Positions 11,225 to 25,215 are shown, counted from the first letter of the stretch. The stretch is 64,000 bases of DNA from Oryzias latipes (GCF_002234675.1 NC_019866.2:8399261-8463260), one strand, 5' to 3'. The notes: generated by a model from the letters alone, not told the origin. Made by a program: numbers and translations.

Positions 11225-14200
11225 ATCTTAGCCCCTCATGTTTGTATAGGTTGGTAAAAACAGAAAAATAATCAAATGGCGTTTATGTGTTGATGCTGAT
11301 ATTGTGTGTTCAACTTGTATTAGGTAAACTGACCTTATATTTAATAAAGTTCCAATTAATAAAAACCCAACAGTTGTGAAACATCTAGCTTTATTTGAAT
11401 TTTTTCCCCATTCAGTCTGATAGATTATAACAGATTTTAATTTCTTTTACTTCTTGTAAACAGACAAGTCGCACATTAATTCATAAATGCAATCTAACAA
11501 AAGTAGCACACATTTGAACCATGTTTGCTGTTTATATGAGTATTTTAACATAAATTGTTCGATTGTGTTGTTATAACAACCCAAAGGTCTAGCAGGTCCA
11601 CGAACGCTGGCCAAGTAACAATAATACGAACACCATACAAGGGTTGAACAGCTAAATGGGGTGCAAGTAAATCAAGGAAAGGATGAGAGCAGAACAGAAA
11701 AATAAGCAGGAATTAGCCACTTAACTGTGAACAATGAATATAGGTGTTTGAAACAAAAGAAGGATGTGTAAAGTAGCATGTTGAAGAATGATTGTTAACA
11801 CTAACGTAATTAACTTGGTTGTACTTCCTGTTCATTGACTTAATGCCTTTTGGACTCAGTTCAAAATAAAAGCATGTATTTTCCATGCAAGATTCAACTG
11901 ATGAATCTTTGAAGCTTCTCCCTTTCTGACTCCTCTCCATACTTGCACAAAGACAGCTTGTCTTTTAATTTCTGAGCCACTCCAGGGCTAAATACTTGTC
12001 CTTCTTGCAGAACAAAACAATCTGTGCTTGTTCCTCCCCGGAGAGAATCATTTCTCTATAACAGTAACGTCATTGCCATATGGTAAGGTTTTGTGCCTTC
12101 TTGACGGGATCAAACAAAATGCCTGAAGTAAAAAGTTCATCCAGTTTCCTGTACGCTTAAATACTGAAAAAATAATGCAAGCAAAATGAAAAAGATGACT
12201 GCTTTCTGAATTTTTAACATCCCTAAAACACACTGAAACAAAAGGGGAATTTTTGGATAACTGCTGCACTGTTTGGAGAGATGGTTGAAAATGATGTCAT
12301 GCATTCTGGCCAAATAAAATCTGATAGGCACAAGCTGAACTGCAGCAAACGCCCCACATCATCTGAGCAGAACCGATTCAGGGAGAGGTCGTCAAAGCCT
12401 TTTGCATGAGATCCTCCCCACAACATCTGTTTGTCAGTTTCAAGTATTAAAAGTGTTAAGCATGCTTTTGTTTTATGTATTTTTTTTTTCTGCGGTAAAT
12501 AAACGACAGATTCTGCTAAGTATTACACAACACAAGTTATCTAAAGGTATGGATCAAAGGTCATTCAACATATTCTCCATAACTCTTCTTTTTAAATGTC
12601 TCACTGTGAAATATTCTCTTATAATTTGTATGGATCAGTCAACCTGCACATTTTTTAACCACCACTGCATTCCGACTAGACTGAGTTACCAATAGATGGC
12701 AGCATCACACAGAACCACAACACTTACCAACAGTTACCAAAGGTGCAGTGTTCTGGCCGAGGACAAACTCATGGGACCAACTTGGCTTTCTGTACCAGTG
12801 AAGGAAGGGGGGATTGTTTCCACAAAAAAAAAAAAAAAACCTTGGAGATCAAATGTGTTTTGAAAACCGCAGCAGTGACAACCACAGCAACCCCATGCAC
12901 GCACTCTGAGGTCATGACGGAGCTCCAGTCCAATTAACAGTTACTGCAAGTTGGCTCGAAAAAGGGGAAATTCTGTACATATATACATAAAACCAGTCTT
13001 TTTCTAAATGTTTCAAATTATTTCAAAATGATATAACTTTATCAAAATTAGTAAACCTGTGCAAACTATCTGTATGTTCTCTGTTATATAAAAATACAAC
13101 AGTGTCAAAAAGCTTTTTTGGTTTTCGCCAGTTACAATTTTGGTTGATTTTCAAGTCACAACTAAGCTTTGACAATTTTTCTGTTTAGTTGTGAATGTTT
13201 TGTGACCAGACATTTTTCTAAGTGTTTGAGAAATGAAAACTTGTGGACATTTTTCCAAAATCCGTTTTGTTTGTAGCAGGTTAATTCTAGATACATCAAA
13301 CATTCAAAATATACCATCTAATTGGACGAGACAGAAAAAGGCTTTCAAGGTGAAAATACTTGAACTTTTGTTTTTAATACCACACAGAAATTGCAAGTTA
13401 ATGTGGTCAAGCTGTCTTTTTACCACACCAACTGTCATATGGTGAAACGTAAACACATTTAACGGAACTTGAATAATCTTACTTTTATTCCATGACTCAG
13501 TTGTATTTCCTATCTTTCTGCATTGAATGACGTCCGGCTGTGCTCAGCGTCATGTTAGACAGATTAACAGCTGTATTGTGGTGGGATAAACCACAAAAGT
13601 GATGATTTCTCCCATATTTGAAGTGGTAACATGGTAATCCTCTGTTTGTAAGGACTTTAAACACAGAATGGCTGCGGTTTAATTTTAACCTGTTTGTTTT
13701 GGGTCTTTTCCAGCATGTGTTGCAGATGGACATTTTCTCACAGAGCCTGAGGTTTTTTTTTTTTTCCTTCAGCTCACTCGCTTCTCTTTTTGGTTTCAGT
13801 CTGGACTGAATCGTAGCCCCAGTGGGTCGACCCTTCAGCCAGTACATCATGCCATCTTTGTTTGCTGTCAGAGCCATACAAGTCAAATCATCTACCATCG
13901 AAATCACGAAAGCCGAATCACCTCAAAGTCTTTTTTTAATGTCTGCATGTGTCAGCAGCATTTGCTTTTCGCCAAAGAAACATTACAAAAAAACTCCACA
14001 ACATGGGACTGTAAATAGATGAGAAAAAGTTTCAAACATCTGGATGAGCTCCAGTGCTGGATTTACAACATCGTTTATAAAAGCATTCCTTTAGGGACAC
14101 TTGCTGTCCACTGAGTCTGGGGAAGTTTTAGAGCCCAGAAGCAAATAAGGCTTTAATAGATTAAATATATTTATTTGTTTTTGCGTAGAACATTTGAGGA

Positions 14201-17200
14201 CAAATAAATCTCAGCCTGTGACACAGGTTGTTTACTTAGTGAGCTAGAGAGAGGGTAAAAAATATGGAGAACCACTTAAACTTTAGAGTTTAGCCATAAT
14301 TTTTTATGAGTTGAACCAAGAAAAGGGCAAAACTGTAATTTTTTTGATGAGGGGCAGGTGACACAAAACACTTAAAGGCCCAAGTAAAGGATAGAGACAA
14401 ATGAAACCAGATCGTATTTACCACCACCAATCATCTGCACAGCTGTAGAAGACTTCTGTCCGGTTTGTGAGCATGCCTTTCTTTCTCCAGCGTTACCAGG
14501 ATGTCTTGTTAAACCACATCCATCCTCCTGAAGTGTTTGAAACCCTGCTGATCAATAAAAATACACCAGTGATTGCTCTGTGAACGGGAAAGAATCCCCA
14601 GCTAATTCAGTGGAGCTTAAAAGGTCCTTGAGACCCCCCGCCCTCCATCCCCCTTCAAAGGCCTCTTGGGCACCATTAACACCAGGAGAGGGGCACTGGC
14701 TTCCATGGTTTGGCGGAGTGAGCTGTATCCTAACATCTGGAAATCATTATTTTGTTGTTGCCGGCGGGTGAAGAGCAGGGGAGTGATGATGGGGGAGAGG
14801 GAGTGCCTGTGTGTCCCTTCTGACCAAGCTGTGTGAGTTTGACAAAAAAAAAAAATCTGGGTTTGTTTATTAATCCTAACACCTAAATGAAGGTAGCACT
14901 GCTAGAATCAAGGAGCTAGAAGCAAGAGAAGGATATGCAGTGTTATCTTAGCTCGTGTGCTGGAAGCACACTCTTGAACGGTCCTCTGTGGTTCTTTGTT
15001 CAGCATCTGTTTGAAGACTGGCTCTTTCACTGGGGCGGCAGGATGTAGCGCTCTGAACTTTTGGCAAAAGAGCAGCTCCATCTGAGCACAGTCTAAAACA
15101 AGATGGCTTTGTATGTAAGATCACCACCCCGCTCCCTCCCTTCCTTCCTCTAACCCTACCTATTTGGGGTGGCTGGTTCGGTGCACCAGGTGCCCCCCCT
15201 TGTTAAGTTCAAGGCCCCCTCAGAGCAACATGACCTCATCTGGCAACAAAGAAGAAACTCTCTCTGATTGAGAGTGCACCAACATTGACTGGAAGACAAC
15301 AGGGCGCAGGCAAGCTGTCAGGGGTGCAGCATGTGATCCCACAATTTAGCTGTTGTCTCTACGACCCTTTTGTGTGAAAAATACTTTGTTGAGACAGAAT
15401 CTGCTGAAACAAACAAAAAAAAAAAACAATCTTGTGGTTTGTTAAAAGCCTTATTTTTCTTGACTTTAATATGACCAGCCTCAGGGTGCTGCAAAGTTTT
15501 CTGACAAATTAAACCCAGATTTTAGTCTGAATCCACAGATGTGGACCAAACACCCACAAACAATCAATGTTTAGGCTTGTGCAATGGCGTCTACTGGTAG
15601 AAATGTAAAACAGTGATTATTTTAAAGTTTAGAAAGATGTGTGCCTAACTTATGTGATTATGCTCACATTCCTATACTTATTTTTATTATTATCTCTATT
15701 TTAAATTTTTTGACCCAATTTCTTCCTTTAAGTACACAATGAGTGCAAATGTTATGTACCACCAACGGCTTCAGGCTCACAGCAGAAGAGCCTGGGGCTC
15801 ATCCCTTCTCCTCCCCCACATCAACCTGTCATCTACCTGCTTTTCTTCCTTTCCCGGTCTCCCTCTCTCCCTCCTTCATTGGCTGTTATTGAGCTGGCTT
15901 TTTCACAGACGCTCCCGCTGAGACCACTGACCTCATCAGCAGGCAGGAAGTCTAAGGGTTCAAGTTCCTCCTGTGAGAGTGATTCCACACATCTCTGCGT
16001 GGTTGATTCAGGACAAGGGAGAGCAGTGGGACCACGGGGGTGTGGAGTCACCACACTCAGTTGTTTCTCACTCTCGGACCATTGCCGCATAATCATTGTC
16101 ATCACGTAGACTTTTTATTTTAGCTAAAGAATAACTGAATCCAGGTGTCCCTGCTTCCCCTGCTCCAAATGGCAGTGATGTGGAACAATATAGAGGAAGA
16201 GACCAGATTAGAAAAGAAAGGACAGAGGAGGAAAGAGATCTTGACCACATGACGAAAGCCTGTGGAAAAGCATTAAAGGTCAAAAATGTGGCTGTCAAAC
16301 AAACAAAGACAGCTTTGTTCCTGCATATGTTGGCCTGCCTGGGGGAATAATCATTGATTTGAAAGATAAAGGACAAACTGATCTGTGTTCTTTCCCCTCA
16401 AGTGGGTAGGTGACCTTGACCATGTGTCAATCTCTTTCTGCTTGCGTTGCTATTTTCAAAACAAGTGCCATAAGCTGAGATATATACCAAGACAAAGTCA
16501 ACGCCTTTCTGGACACACCCACCCAGGTTTGTCACCGTAAACATGCAACACATCTGTGGTTAGGTTGCAAGTTTAAAGGATGGAGTTGTAAAACAGACAG
16601 TTGCACAACACTTACTCATGACTCAAGTTTGTAAACTCACAAAAATGCAGATTATTTTTGTTATTTTTCCACAGATCTATTGTGTCCATCAAATGAAAGC
16701 ATAGATGAATATGTTTTCAAAAGATCAATAAAACATTGACTGAATCTGTCCTGCAGTGGTGTCACACAATTACACCAGCTCACAAATGTACTCTGACAAA
16801 CAGACTCCTCCACACACTTGTGAATGTGTGTTTCATGTCTGTACAACTCTTAGGAGCTGGCAGTGAATGCGTTGCAACAGGTCTTATGGCAGCTTTGTGC
16901 TGACACTGCACAAAAAAGCACTTCCTTAGACTTGTTTTGTCATACACATGGCAAAAAAAAACAAAAAATGTAATCTGCAAGAAATCTTGTCGCAGCTTCA
17001 TGGAAAATTAGAAATTCAGAGAACCCATGACAGGCTCACAAGACTGGGCAACAATCTAATTTAGGGAGTGGAGGGTGTGTGTTTCTGTGTATCAGGGCTG
17101 TGAAATGACTGTGAACTGGGGATCAGCTAAGCTCGATTTCTCAAAGATTTTTGCCAAAGGGAACATTGGTGGGTTTGTACCCAGATGTGTGGGCGGGAGC

Positions 17201-18892
17201 CAGATCTGAACAGTCATCTTCAGTGTTTGTGAATTCTTTCCAGCTTTCAGTCCATTCTGGTCGATGAATCTACCATCCTTCCAGGCACTTAGCGTCAGTG
17301 ACCCGGTTACTGATTTTGACAAATAATGCGCTCAAGCAGCCATGAAGTTTGTCTTTTTTCTGTGCAAACACCAAAGCTGCACAGAGAAGCGAGAAGTTCC
17401 AGTAGAAAGAAACATTAACATGGATATCTTTATCCTAGACTTATCATTCAGGAAGAAGAATGCAGTGATAAAGGCAAGCATTTTAAACTGCACCACATGG
17501 CTGTGGGGCCTGCTGTCACCAGGTCATATCACAATCAGGCCTCTCTGCTTCATTTGTGCCGTCAATGCGGAGGCTTCTTGTGTTTTAAGAGCCTTTTCTG
17601 CTCTCCGGCTGACTCTGTGCCAATATTCATACTTTGGTGAAACAGAACATTCAGATAAAGACAGCAGCGAGACTGGGAGGACATTCACTGATAAACTCTG
17701 AACTCCAACAATGAGAACATTCAGACTTTGTAGCTAGAGATGTGCTGCACTCATTCAACACCCAGCAAATAACTACAATGACGAGAGTCTAGATTTTCTC
17801 ACACAGGCGGACACATTTAATTATTTACCGAACTGTACCTGCCTCCCATTTGGGAAACAGCAGTTTGTCAAAAGGACAAAGAAGTCTGTGCATCTGAGCG
17901 GCGAATGAAAAATGTGGCCATTAATGGGGTGGGTGAACAGAGAGCTTTGTGTGAATGTGTGATGTATGCATTGAAGGAAAGAGGAGGAGTGATAGAGAAA
18001 GCATGTGAGTGTGTGCAGATAAGTGCAGGTCACTGGAGTTTTGCAGCCTGAGGGTCAAGAAGGTCAGCGCTGATGTAGAAACATGGAACTTCGTGTACTG
18101 TGGCTGTGTGGGAAAACCCAGAGAAAGAAAGCAGAATATTTTCAGGTCTGTTTGGGATAATTGAAGTGCGTCCTTCAGCTGGAGTGTGAGTCAATGGAGG
18201 AATGGACGGAGGAGAAAGAGGAGGGAAAGGCGAAAGAGGAGATCTGGTCTTCAAGCAGGTCTGGTTCCCATTACACCAGAGGCCTGGGGTCGGTTTGTTT
18301 GTACAGGCAAAGGGGTCCCAAAGGAGGTGCCGAGGCAGACTGATGTTGCTCCTCCCAACTGGAACGCCTCGGAGAGAACATCAGCTGCTCAGCCTGTTGC
18401 TCTTGTGTCCCGGCCCTGTTTCTGTGTTCCCTCATTGCTTCTCACCCTTTTGGAGCAAAGTCTAAACGAGGCCTCCAAACTGCTCACGGATGCTCTATGT
18501 ATACGTTGCAGTCTTGAGAGTTGTGCCAAAAGTTCTTGACACAGCCTTTGGCCATAGTCTTCATAACTCGAACATATGGTTGATGTTTTTAACAGGCGCA
18601 GCTGAACCATGCAAATTAATCAGCTCACCTGGATCGAATGGGCGTGCAGAGACATGCCTGCAGCTTCACGGGTTTGGCCCCATGATCAGTCACAAACTCC
18701 TTTAGGCACAAATACAGTTCAATCAATAAAAGAAACCTTTCCATCAATAATACAATAATTGTGCAACAGACATTTTCATATCAGGCTATATTTTCAGCAG
18801 AAACTTTGCAGACCTACGGTATCTCAACAACACAAGCTTAAAGTTTGAATGTTTCTTTGCTTTCCACTCCGCCAGCTAGTTGATACTTGTAA
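11225..18892. other. intergenic stretch without a recognisable gene
   Basis: The sequence is AT-rich and non-coding in appearance, with scattered homopolymers. The longest open frame (13497-13907, minus, 136 codons) has no recognisable domain and no upstream support, so it is not called. No RNA gene or convincing transposon ends were seen. Confidence 0.55.
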
Positions 18893-19085
18893 AGATTTAA
18901 AGACCCACTCCAATGAAGTTGTGTTTTGGTGTTTCAACATGTTCTTATGGCATTTTTCTCACGATGGAGGTTGCATGAAAAGAAAATGAAGTTAAAATTG
19001 CAATTCTGAGTATTTTTTATTCAAATATTTGGGAATTAGAAGCAAACTAAAAAGGCATTTCAAAGAAGTCTTTAGCAGTGGCATA
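18893..19085. repeat. dispersed terminal-repeat element, copy 2, cut by a Tc1-like insertion
   Basis: It starts TTTAAAGACCCACTCCAATG, the best-preserved terminus of the family, and follows the same order as 24641 onward (CACGATGGAGG, TTTTTATTCAAAT, TAGCAGTGGCA). The match stops at a TA dinucleotide (19084-19085), where a Tc1-like terminal repeat begins. The remainder of this copy is not found beyond that insertion. Confidence 0.6.
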
Positions 19086-20018
19086 CAGTGGGGCAAAAAA
19101 GTATTTAGTCAGCCACCTTTTGTGGAAGTTCTCCCACTTTAAAGGATGAGAGAGGCCTCTAATTTTCATTATAAGTATACCTCAACTATGAGAGACAAAA
19201 TGAGGAAAACTTTACTTTGTTATATACCCTTTGTTGGCAATGACAGCAGTCAACCATTTTCTTTAAGTCTTCACAAGGTTTTCACAAACTGTTGCTGGTA
19301 TTTTGTCCCATTCCTCCATACAGATCTCCTCTAGAGCAGTGATGTTTTGGGACTGTTGCTGGGCAACACAGACTTTCAACTCCCGCCAAAGATTTTCTAT
19401 GAGGTTGAGATCGGGAGACTGGCTAGGCTACTTCAGTACCTTGAAACACTTCTTAGGAAGCCACTCCTTCTTAACCGGGCAGTGTGTTTTGGATCGTTGT
19501 CATGCTAAATGATCCAGCCATGTTTCATTGTCAATGCTCTTGCTGATGGAAAAAGTTTTCACTCAAAATCTGACAATACATGGCGGCATTCATTCTTACC
19601 TTTACACAGATCAGTTGTCCTGGTCCCTTTGCTGAAAATAGCCCCAAAGCATGATGTTTCCACCCCCATGCTTTACAGTAGGTATGGTGTTCTTTGGATG
19701 AAACATAGCATTCTTTCTCCTCCAAACACGACAGGCAGAGTTCTTACCAAAAAGTTCTATTTTGGTTTCATCTGACCATAGGACATTCTCCCATTCCTCT
19801 TCTGGATCATCCAAATGCTCTCGAGCAAACTTTAGACGGACCTGTATACGTAATGGCTTTAGCAGGGGGACACGTCTGGCACTGCAGGATCTGAGTGCCT
19901 GGCGGCGTAGTGTGTTACTGATGGTTGCTTTTGCTACTTTGGTCCCAGCTCTCTGCAGGTCATTTACTAAGTCCCCTGTGTGGTTCTGGGATTTTTGCTC
20001 ACTAGGGGCTAGGATCTA
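19086..20018 (-). mobile_element. Tc1/mariner-like transposon, truncated and frameshifted
   Basis: The terminal repeat CAGTGGGGCAAAAAAGTATT starts at 19086, directly after a TA target site. The minus strand encodes a Tc1-family transposase in pieces. These are a second helix-turn-helix (NDLQRAGTKVAKATISNTLR), the first catalytic Asp in VLWSDETKIELFG, HGGGNIMLWGYF, the second Asp in HDNDPKHTA (about 19505-19478), and the Glu in [11 protein letters not shown] (about 19414-19382). So all three DDE positions can be read, but frameshifts separate the blocks. The N-terminal DNA-binding helices and the other terminal repeat are lost at about 20018. The element is inactive. Confidence 0.85.
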
Positions 20019-22919
20019 AAAATTAGGAAATTATTATTGTAATGCGTATTATTGTTATCCTTTTGCTCTAAACTCTTGACAATAGATTAACTTGATTTAA
20101 GACTCAAAAACCTCAAACTGCTCTGTCATTTTTGGTTCAATTTTAAAGATGTTATTTTAAAGTTCAATTAATGCGAGTTCAACTGGCATTCAAAATGTTC
20201 GAATAATGTTCTAAGAATAAATGCTTGTCCTAGATTTTTTGATGATTCGATAAAATGGGCCAACTTGTACTAAGATTCTACTCTTATTTTGTTCACGTTT
20301 TGTTCTAAAATGATTGCTTTCCACATATTTCACAAGTTTTTGCCATGATGTACTTAAAAACTCAAAAAATACAAACCATTTCCTCATAACTAGCTAACAA
20401 ACACTTACATTGGGCTTCATAGCATTCAATTCTGAGTAATTCTATCTGACAGTTTACTTTTTTTTCTCATTTCTTTTTACCTTTTTGAATGCTTGTATGG
20501 AACTGCTTGCTTCTAGATTTTGATTCCTTATAAAAAATTTTGTTAATTAAAAATGACTTGCTGCTTTCTAGTGATTTGCTTTCTACCTACAGGGCTCTTT
20601 TCCTATTTTTAGGCCACCTTGTCTTGCAGTTGTTTGCACTATAAAATCCCCATTATAAAGTAGAGTTAGTCAGCTTTGACTGGCACCGCTGCTGTGAATT
20701 GCAGGCAATAAAATCCAAACAACAACACAGGCACATGCAGAATAACCAGCAGGTAAGTAAGGCAGGAAGGCTGATTGAGGAAGCTTGACTTTGACGCCAC
20801 CGCAGTGTCACAGATGAGGCCGTAAAGATCGAGCACACAGTCAGGGGCTCAAAGTGGAACAGAGATCTTTAGAGCTTGCGGTGGTGGTGAGGAAGTTCTC
20901 ATCTTCTAAATTTGGCTGCATTAAAGCATTGTGAAAGGGGTGGGTGGAGACTCGGGGGTCGTGGAAAGGAAAGGGAATGATGTTGCCTCTTCTGTGCACT
21001 GTTGGGGGTGGTTGGGGAGGGAAACTTTGATTTATGGAAGCCAAAAGTTTGCAAAAACTTTTCCTGGAAACTGTGGTTGTTTTTTGGGTGGGGGTCTGAG
21101 TGATCCACAGCCCCCAGTGAGAGCAGTATTTTGTTGAGGTTGTAAAATAAATGTACCTCAGAGGGATTCAGGATTGGATACTAATGAACATTTTGTGTGA
21201 TGACAAAATAAAAAGTAAATCTTGACTACAAGGAAAGCTTAAACTGAATTATTTCGTTTAACAGCAACAGTTCAGGTTAAATAAGCAGTAGCTTAAGAAG
21301 TCCTCCTACTTAATGTTTCATTGTGATTTTAACAAATTCTGCAAAATATTTGATAATCGTCATTCAAAACAGGATACCATCCTAAAATAATTACTGCTGG
21401 ATTAACTATGTGCTTGCAGACACAGATAGTTAGTCAAAAGAATTAGGTTTTTTCCCCCCAATTAGTGTATTTTTACATCCTATATCAAAGAAATGTTTTG
21501 GATCTGGATTAGTTGACATATTGAAAATAAAATAAAATGTTTTTTGGTCTGTTTTAGGTTAAAGGGATTGCAGCAAGCATAGCTCATGTGAACTGCTAAT
21601 CAAAGCCAGAATCTAGTTTTTGTTATCCAGCAGAGACTTTCTTCAGCTTTATGGAGCATTCACTGCGGTAGCACTATTGTTTCCAAATTCTACTTTTTAC
21701 GATTCGAATTCTCACTGACATTGTGCTCCTCAGTGTTCCCAGCAACAGCTGGAGTATATGATGATTAATGTGTTTTTGCAACAGGATTACTGTCATCTGA
21801 TTTGCCTTTGCGTCAGGTAATTAAGCAGCAGTTTGCTGCCCACTGTGTTGATTTTGAGAACTTTAGGGCAAGACTCAATTAACCACACAGTCAGGCAAGC
21901 AGCAGCATGAGTTACTCAGTCTGTGGAAACTTCAATTCCAGATGTGTTCATGCCAGGTAAATGGATCCACTGATAGCACTTCAAATGTTTTTTTTTCTTT
22001 CTTTGGAAGTGGAGCAGAAGATGTCATTCCTCAGTCATCATGGCTCATCCGCAGGGAAAAAGTGATAGTCGGCTTTGCTCCCACTTATTAGTTAGTGATG
22101 ACACATTATGCTGCATATGGGATAGGTTCTTGGGCAAGTTTGTGCAACAATTAATTTTCCTTCACTTTGGTTTCAATTGTGCCTCTGCAGCAGTAGCTTC
22201 CTAATGTGGATAATTTGATTAACATCCCTGCTGAATCAGTAACTAAGCTTTCCATTGCAGATTCTGCGACATAGTCAAAGTCGTCACACACTTAGAGGAA
22301 AGCTGTTTCATTACTCTCTGTTGGCAAAGTTGTGTTTTTCCTTTTTCACTTTCTTCATCCCCAGTTACCCAACACAAGACACTGCAATAAACTGACACTC
22401 ACCCAGGTAAACTGAAAGACACTAAATGTGCCATTTCCATTTAAAAAAATCAATTTTATCAAAATTAAACCTTGACTTTATGAGGTGCCTTGGTTATGAC
22501 AAGCATTTCAAATGGCCTAAAAGACTTTTTAGTAAAGGTCAAAATAAAGGTCAAAATAAAGGTTAAAAACGTAGGAAAATGAGAACTTCCCATGCTAGCA
22601 ACCGTGCGTGTTAAACTATTTTAAGCCCTTTTGTTTTGTAGAGGAAATAACATTGTTTTGCTGCTTTGTTGGAAGCTTTTTGTAGTATCATATTTGCAGT
22701 TCGGTGAGTAGTTCATTTAAATCCACTTCCCATTTTTGTTTTTTTTGTTTTTTTACAAAGTCACCGAAGAAAAGGTGTTCATGTCATCATGATGTCATCT
22801 CACAGATCTGAAAATCAAAGAAAACTACAAAGTTTTTGCAGAATAAAGCATCAAAAAGGAATGTACAACTTAATATTGTAAGTAAAATTCAGAAAGACAG
22901 ATGCAAAACTATTAGTTTG
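20019..22919. other. intergenic stretch without a recognisable gene
   Basis: The sequence is AT-rich with no coding signal on either strand. A G-rich patch at about 20935-21115 gives short overlapping frames in both directions but no recognisable protein. Confidence 0.55.
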
Positions 22920-22929
22920 ACTTCTACAA

Positions 22930-23367
22930 AATACAGTCGGCAGGCCACACACTCTCTGCTCTGCTCCATCTTTATGCATCCACCTGTAGACAAATAGATC
23001 CATGTGTGTCTTTGTTTACCTCTTGCGAGCCGGCATCTGGTTTAAAACTGTATGGCTGGTTATCTCCAATATTGATCACCGTTTTTGTTGCACCAGTAAT
23101 GTTAGTTTGGGATTTAAGGGGCTGTAAGCCAACGGGAGACTGTGTAAACACACAGGAAGTGGGGGCAGGTTTGTGCAAAGCCAACAGTCTCGCCTACAAC
23201 TCAGAGATGAATTTCTAATTAACTACTAGCACTGCAGAAATCATGTCCTAGAAAATATAACATGTATTTTATATCGGATTGAAAAAAGCATGATCATAAT
23301 GTAAAAAAAAAAAACATTGGAAACACTTTTACAATAGATGAAAAGATGATCAGAGTGAGTCTTTGAG
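22930..23367. repeat. dispersed terminal-repeat element, copy 3 (left end missing)
   Basis: It aligns by eye with the right two-thirds of 24641-25215 and with 1150-1450. Shared blocks are GACAAATAGATCCATGTGTG, GTTGCACCAGTAATGTTAG, GGGGCTGTAAGCC, CAACTCAGAGATGAATTTCT and ACAATAGATGAAAAGATGAT. The right end (GAGTGAGTCTTTGAG) is the inverted match of the left terminus GACCCACTC seen in copy 2, supporting a DNA-transposon structure. Confidence 0.6.
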
Positions 23368-23379
23368 CAAAACAGAGCT

Positions 23380-24640
23380 TAAAGGATTGGGAATTTGTCA
23401 GCTTGACCTGTAAGGAGTGAGGTCTGAGGAACTGGGGGTGCTTCAGCTGCAGTCAATAATAAACACTGGGGAGGGAGGTGAGAGGATGATGGGAAGAATG
23501 TGTGCAGTGTGATCAAAGCCCCAATTCTGGGGTGACGTGTGGCGCTTGACCATGAGGGAGGCAACACTGTGCAGCCAATAAAGATGAGAGCACACCTCTC
23601 AAGCTCCCAAGTGATTTAAAGCCACAGAATTTATGTGGCTTTCTTCTTTTGATGTTTATTTAGGTTTACATCAATCCCCCTCCATTGTGGATCCATTAGT
23701 TGGACAATCTCCTCATTAATTAGGAGATACATCTAAACACTGGAGAAAAGTATTTTTCTCAGGCCAAAACTTTATTTCACATAATAGTTTGTTGATTTAA
23801 TTGCTACCAAAACATTTTTGAAACTTCTCATAAAATGTTTGCCCCCCCAGCCTGTTTGTCTGTCCAGATCTGCTCAGTGTTCATCGTGGCTCGTCAGGTT
23901 TAACGACAGAAGGGCTTCAGGCTCTATCAGGTCACCGTTAGACCCCGACCCCTGCTGATGTCCTGCCATGTCTACTTCCATTCTTTGTACTTTTTTATGA
24001 TAAGTGTACATTTTACAACTTTAGCAACTTGGTTTTGCGATTGTTCACTTTTAACTTTGTCTGTAGAGGTCATGTTGGGATTAGGGTAATGGTTCGACAC
24101 TGATCCCTTTTATCTGATGGCCTCTAACATTGACTCCAGCTATCAAGTTCCAGCTTTGTTTAGGGAAGAAAAATCTTGCACCCTTTTGTGAACAAATCCT
24201 CTCAGCCAAGGGCACAAAATAAGTCAAACTTTAATGTTTAAGATGCTCTGCATTCAAACGTCTAAATGCAAAACCCATGTAAACCCTATGTTTAGAGCTT
24301 CACTTCACTTCCTTCCTTCCTCTGCCAGTGTAGAAATCCATCTTGTGTCTATTTCCTTTTTGACTTGTTTGCTGTGCTTCGTCGCTGCCTCTTGATGTAC
24401 CCATTCTTTTTTTATTGATTTTTTTTTTCTGCAGAAAGGTTTCTGTAGTTTTCAGAAGAAGAAAGCTTTCTTCTTATTGCCTCTGCAAAAAGTCTTCTAC
24501 GTACCTCAAAAGCAGAAAAACGCCTTAATTTTCTTGAGTCTGCAAACGGCTTCCTGCAGGGTTGAAAAATCAACAGCACACATATAATCTTTTGGTGAGT
24601 AACTGCTCTAAAACAGCTGTGCACATGTTCTCTGTCATAC
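23380..24640. other. spacer without a recognisable gene
   Basis: Unique-looking, mildly AT-rich sequence between two copies of the same dispersed element. Nothing coding is recognised. Confidence 0.55.
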
Positions 24641-25215
24641 TTTGACGACCCTCCCCAATGAAAATCCTGTATTTAGTGTTTTTGACGGGTTCTCGCAGCA
24701 TTGTTCTTATGAGGGAGGACATAGATTAAGATTTAAAATGTATTTCTGTGTATTTCTTTATTCAGATCATTGTGAATCAGGAGCAGATGAAAAAAAATGC
24801 TGTTTGAAGAAGCTTGTAGCAGTGACACAGTTGCTACATTCGCCAGGCCAAACGCCCTTTGCTCCGCAACATCTTGCAGACTTTTTAGAACTGCACCGCT
24901 GGATAGCTCTAATATTGCTCGTCATTTTTGTTGCACCCGTAATGTAAGGTTAGGGGTGTGAGGGGCTGTACGCTAGCGGAGGAGAGTGTAAACAAAGGCA
25001 TGATGGGAAATGAAGGCCAGCTTACATTCCCACCAACAATTCCAGTCAGAGGTGAATTTCTGATGAACTACTGCCGCTCTGCTAAAAAACTGTGACCTGA
25101 CACAGTTTTGTGACCTGTTTTTTAGATTTTGGCTAAAAAACGGCATAATCGTAATTAAACGACCACTGGGAACGCTTTTATAATAGATCAAAAGATGATT
25201 AAATTAGGACTTTAA
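24641..25215. mobile_element. non-autonomous DNA transposon, most complete copy of the local family
   Basis: About 575 bp. It begins TTTGACGACCCTCCCCAATG and ends with an imperfect inverted counterpart (ATTAGGACTTTAAGG). Partial copies lie at 770-1460, 18893-19085 and 22930-23367. No open frame shows a transposase, so it must have been moved by another element. The superfamily cannot be fixed from this window because the target duplications are eroded. Confidence 0.55.

Noticed and set aside
15739-16376. Overlapping frames on both strands in a GC-richer patch
   Set aside because: No conserved motif in any frame and no consistent exon boundaries.
19509-19775. Plus-strand 88-codon frame
   Set aside because: Antisense of the Tc1-like transposase remnant.
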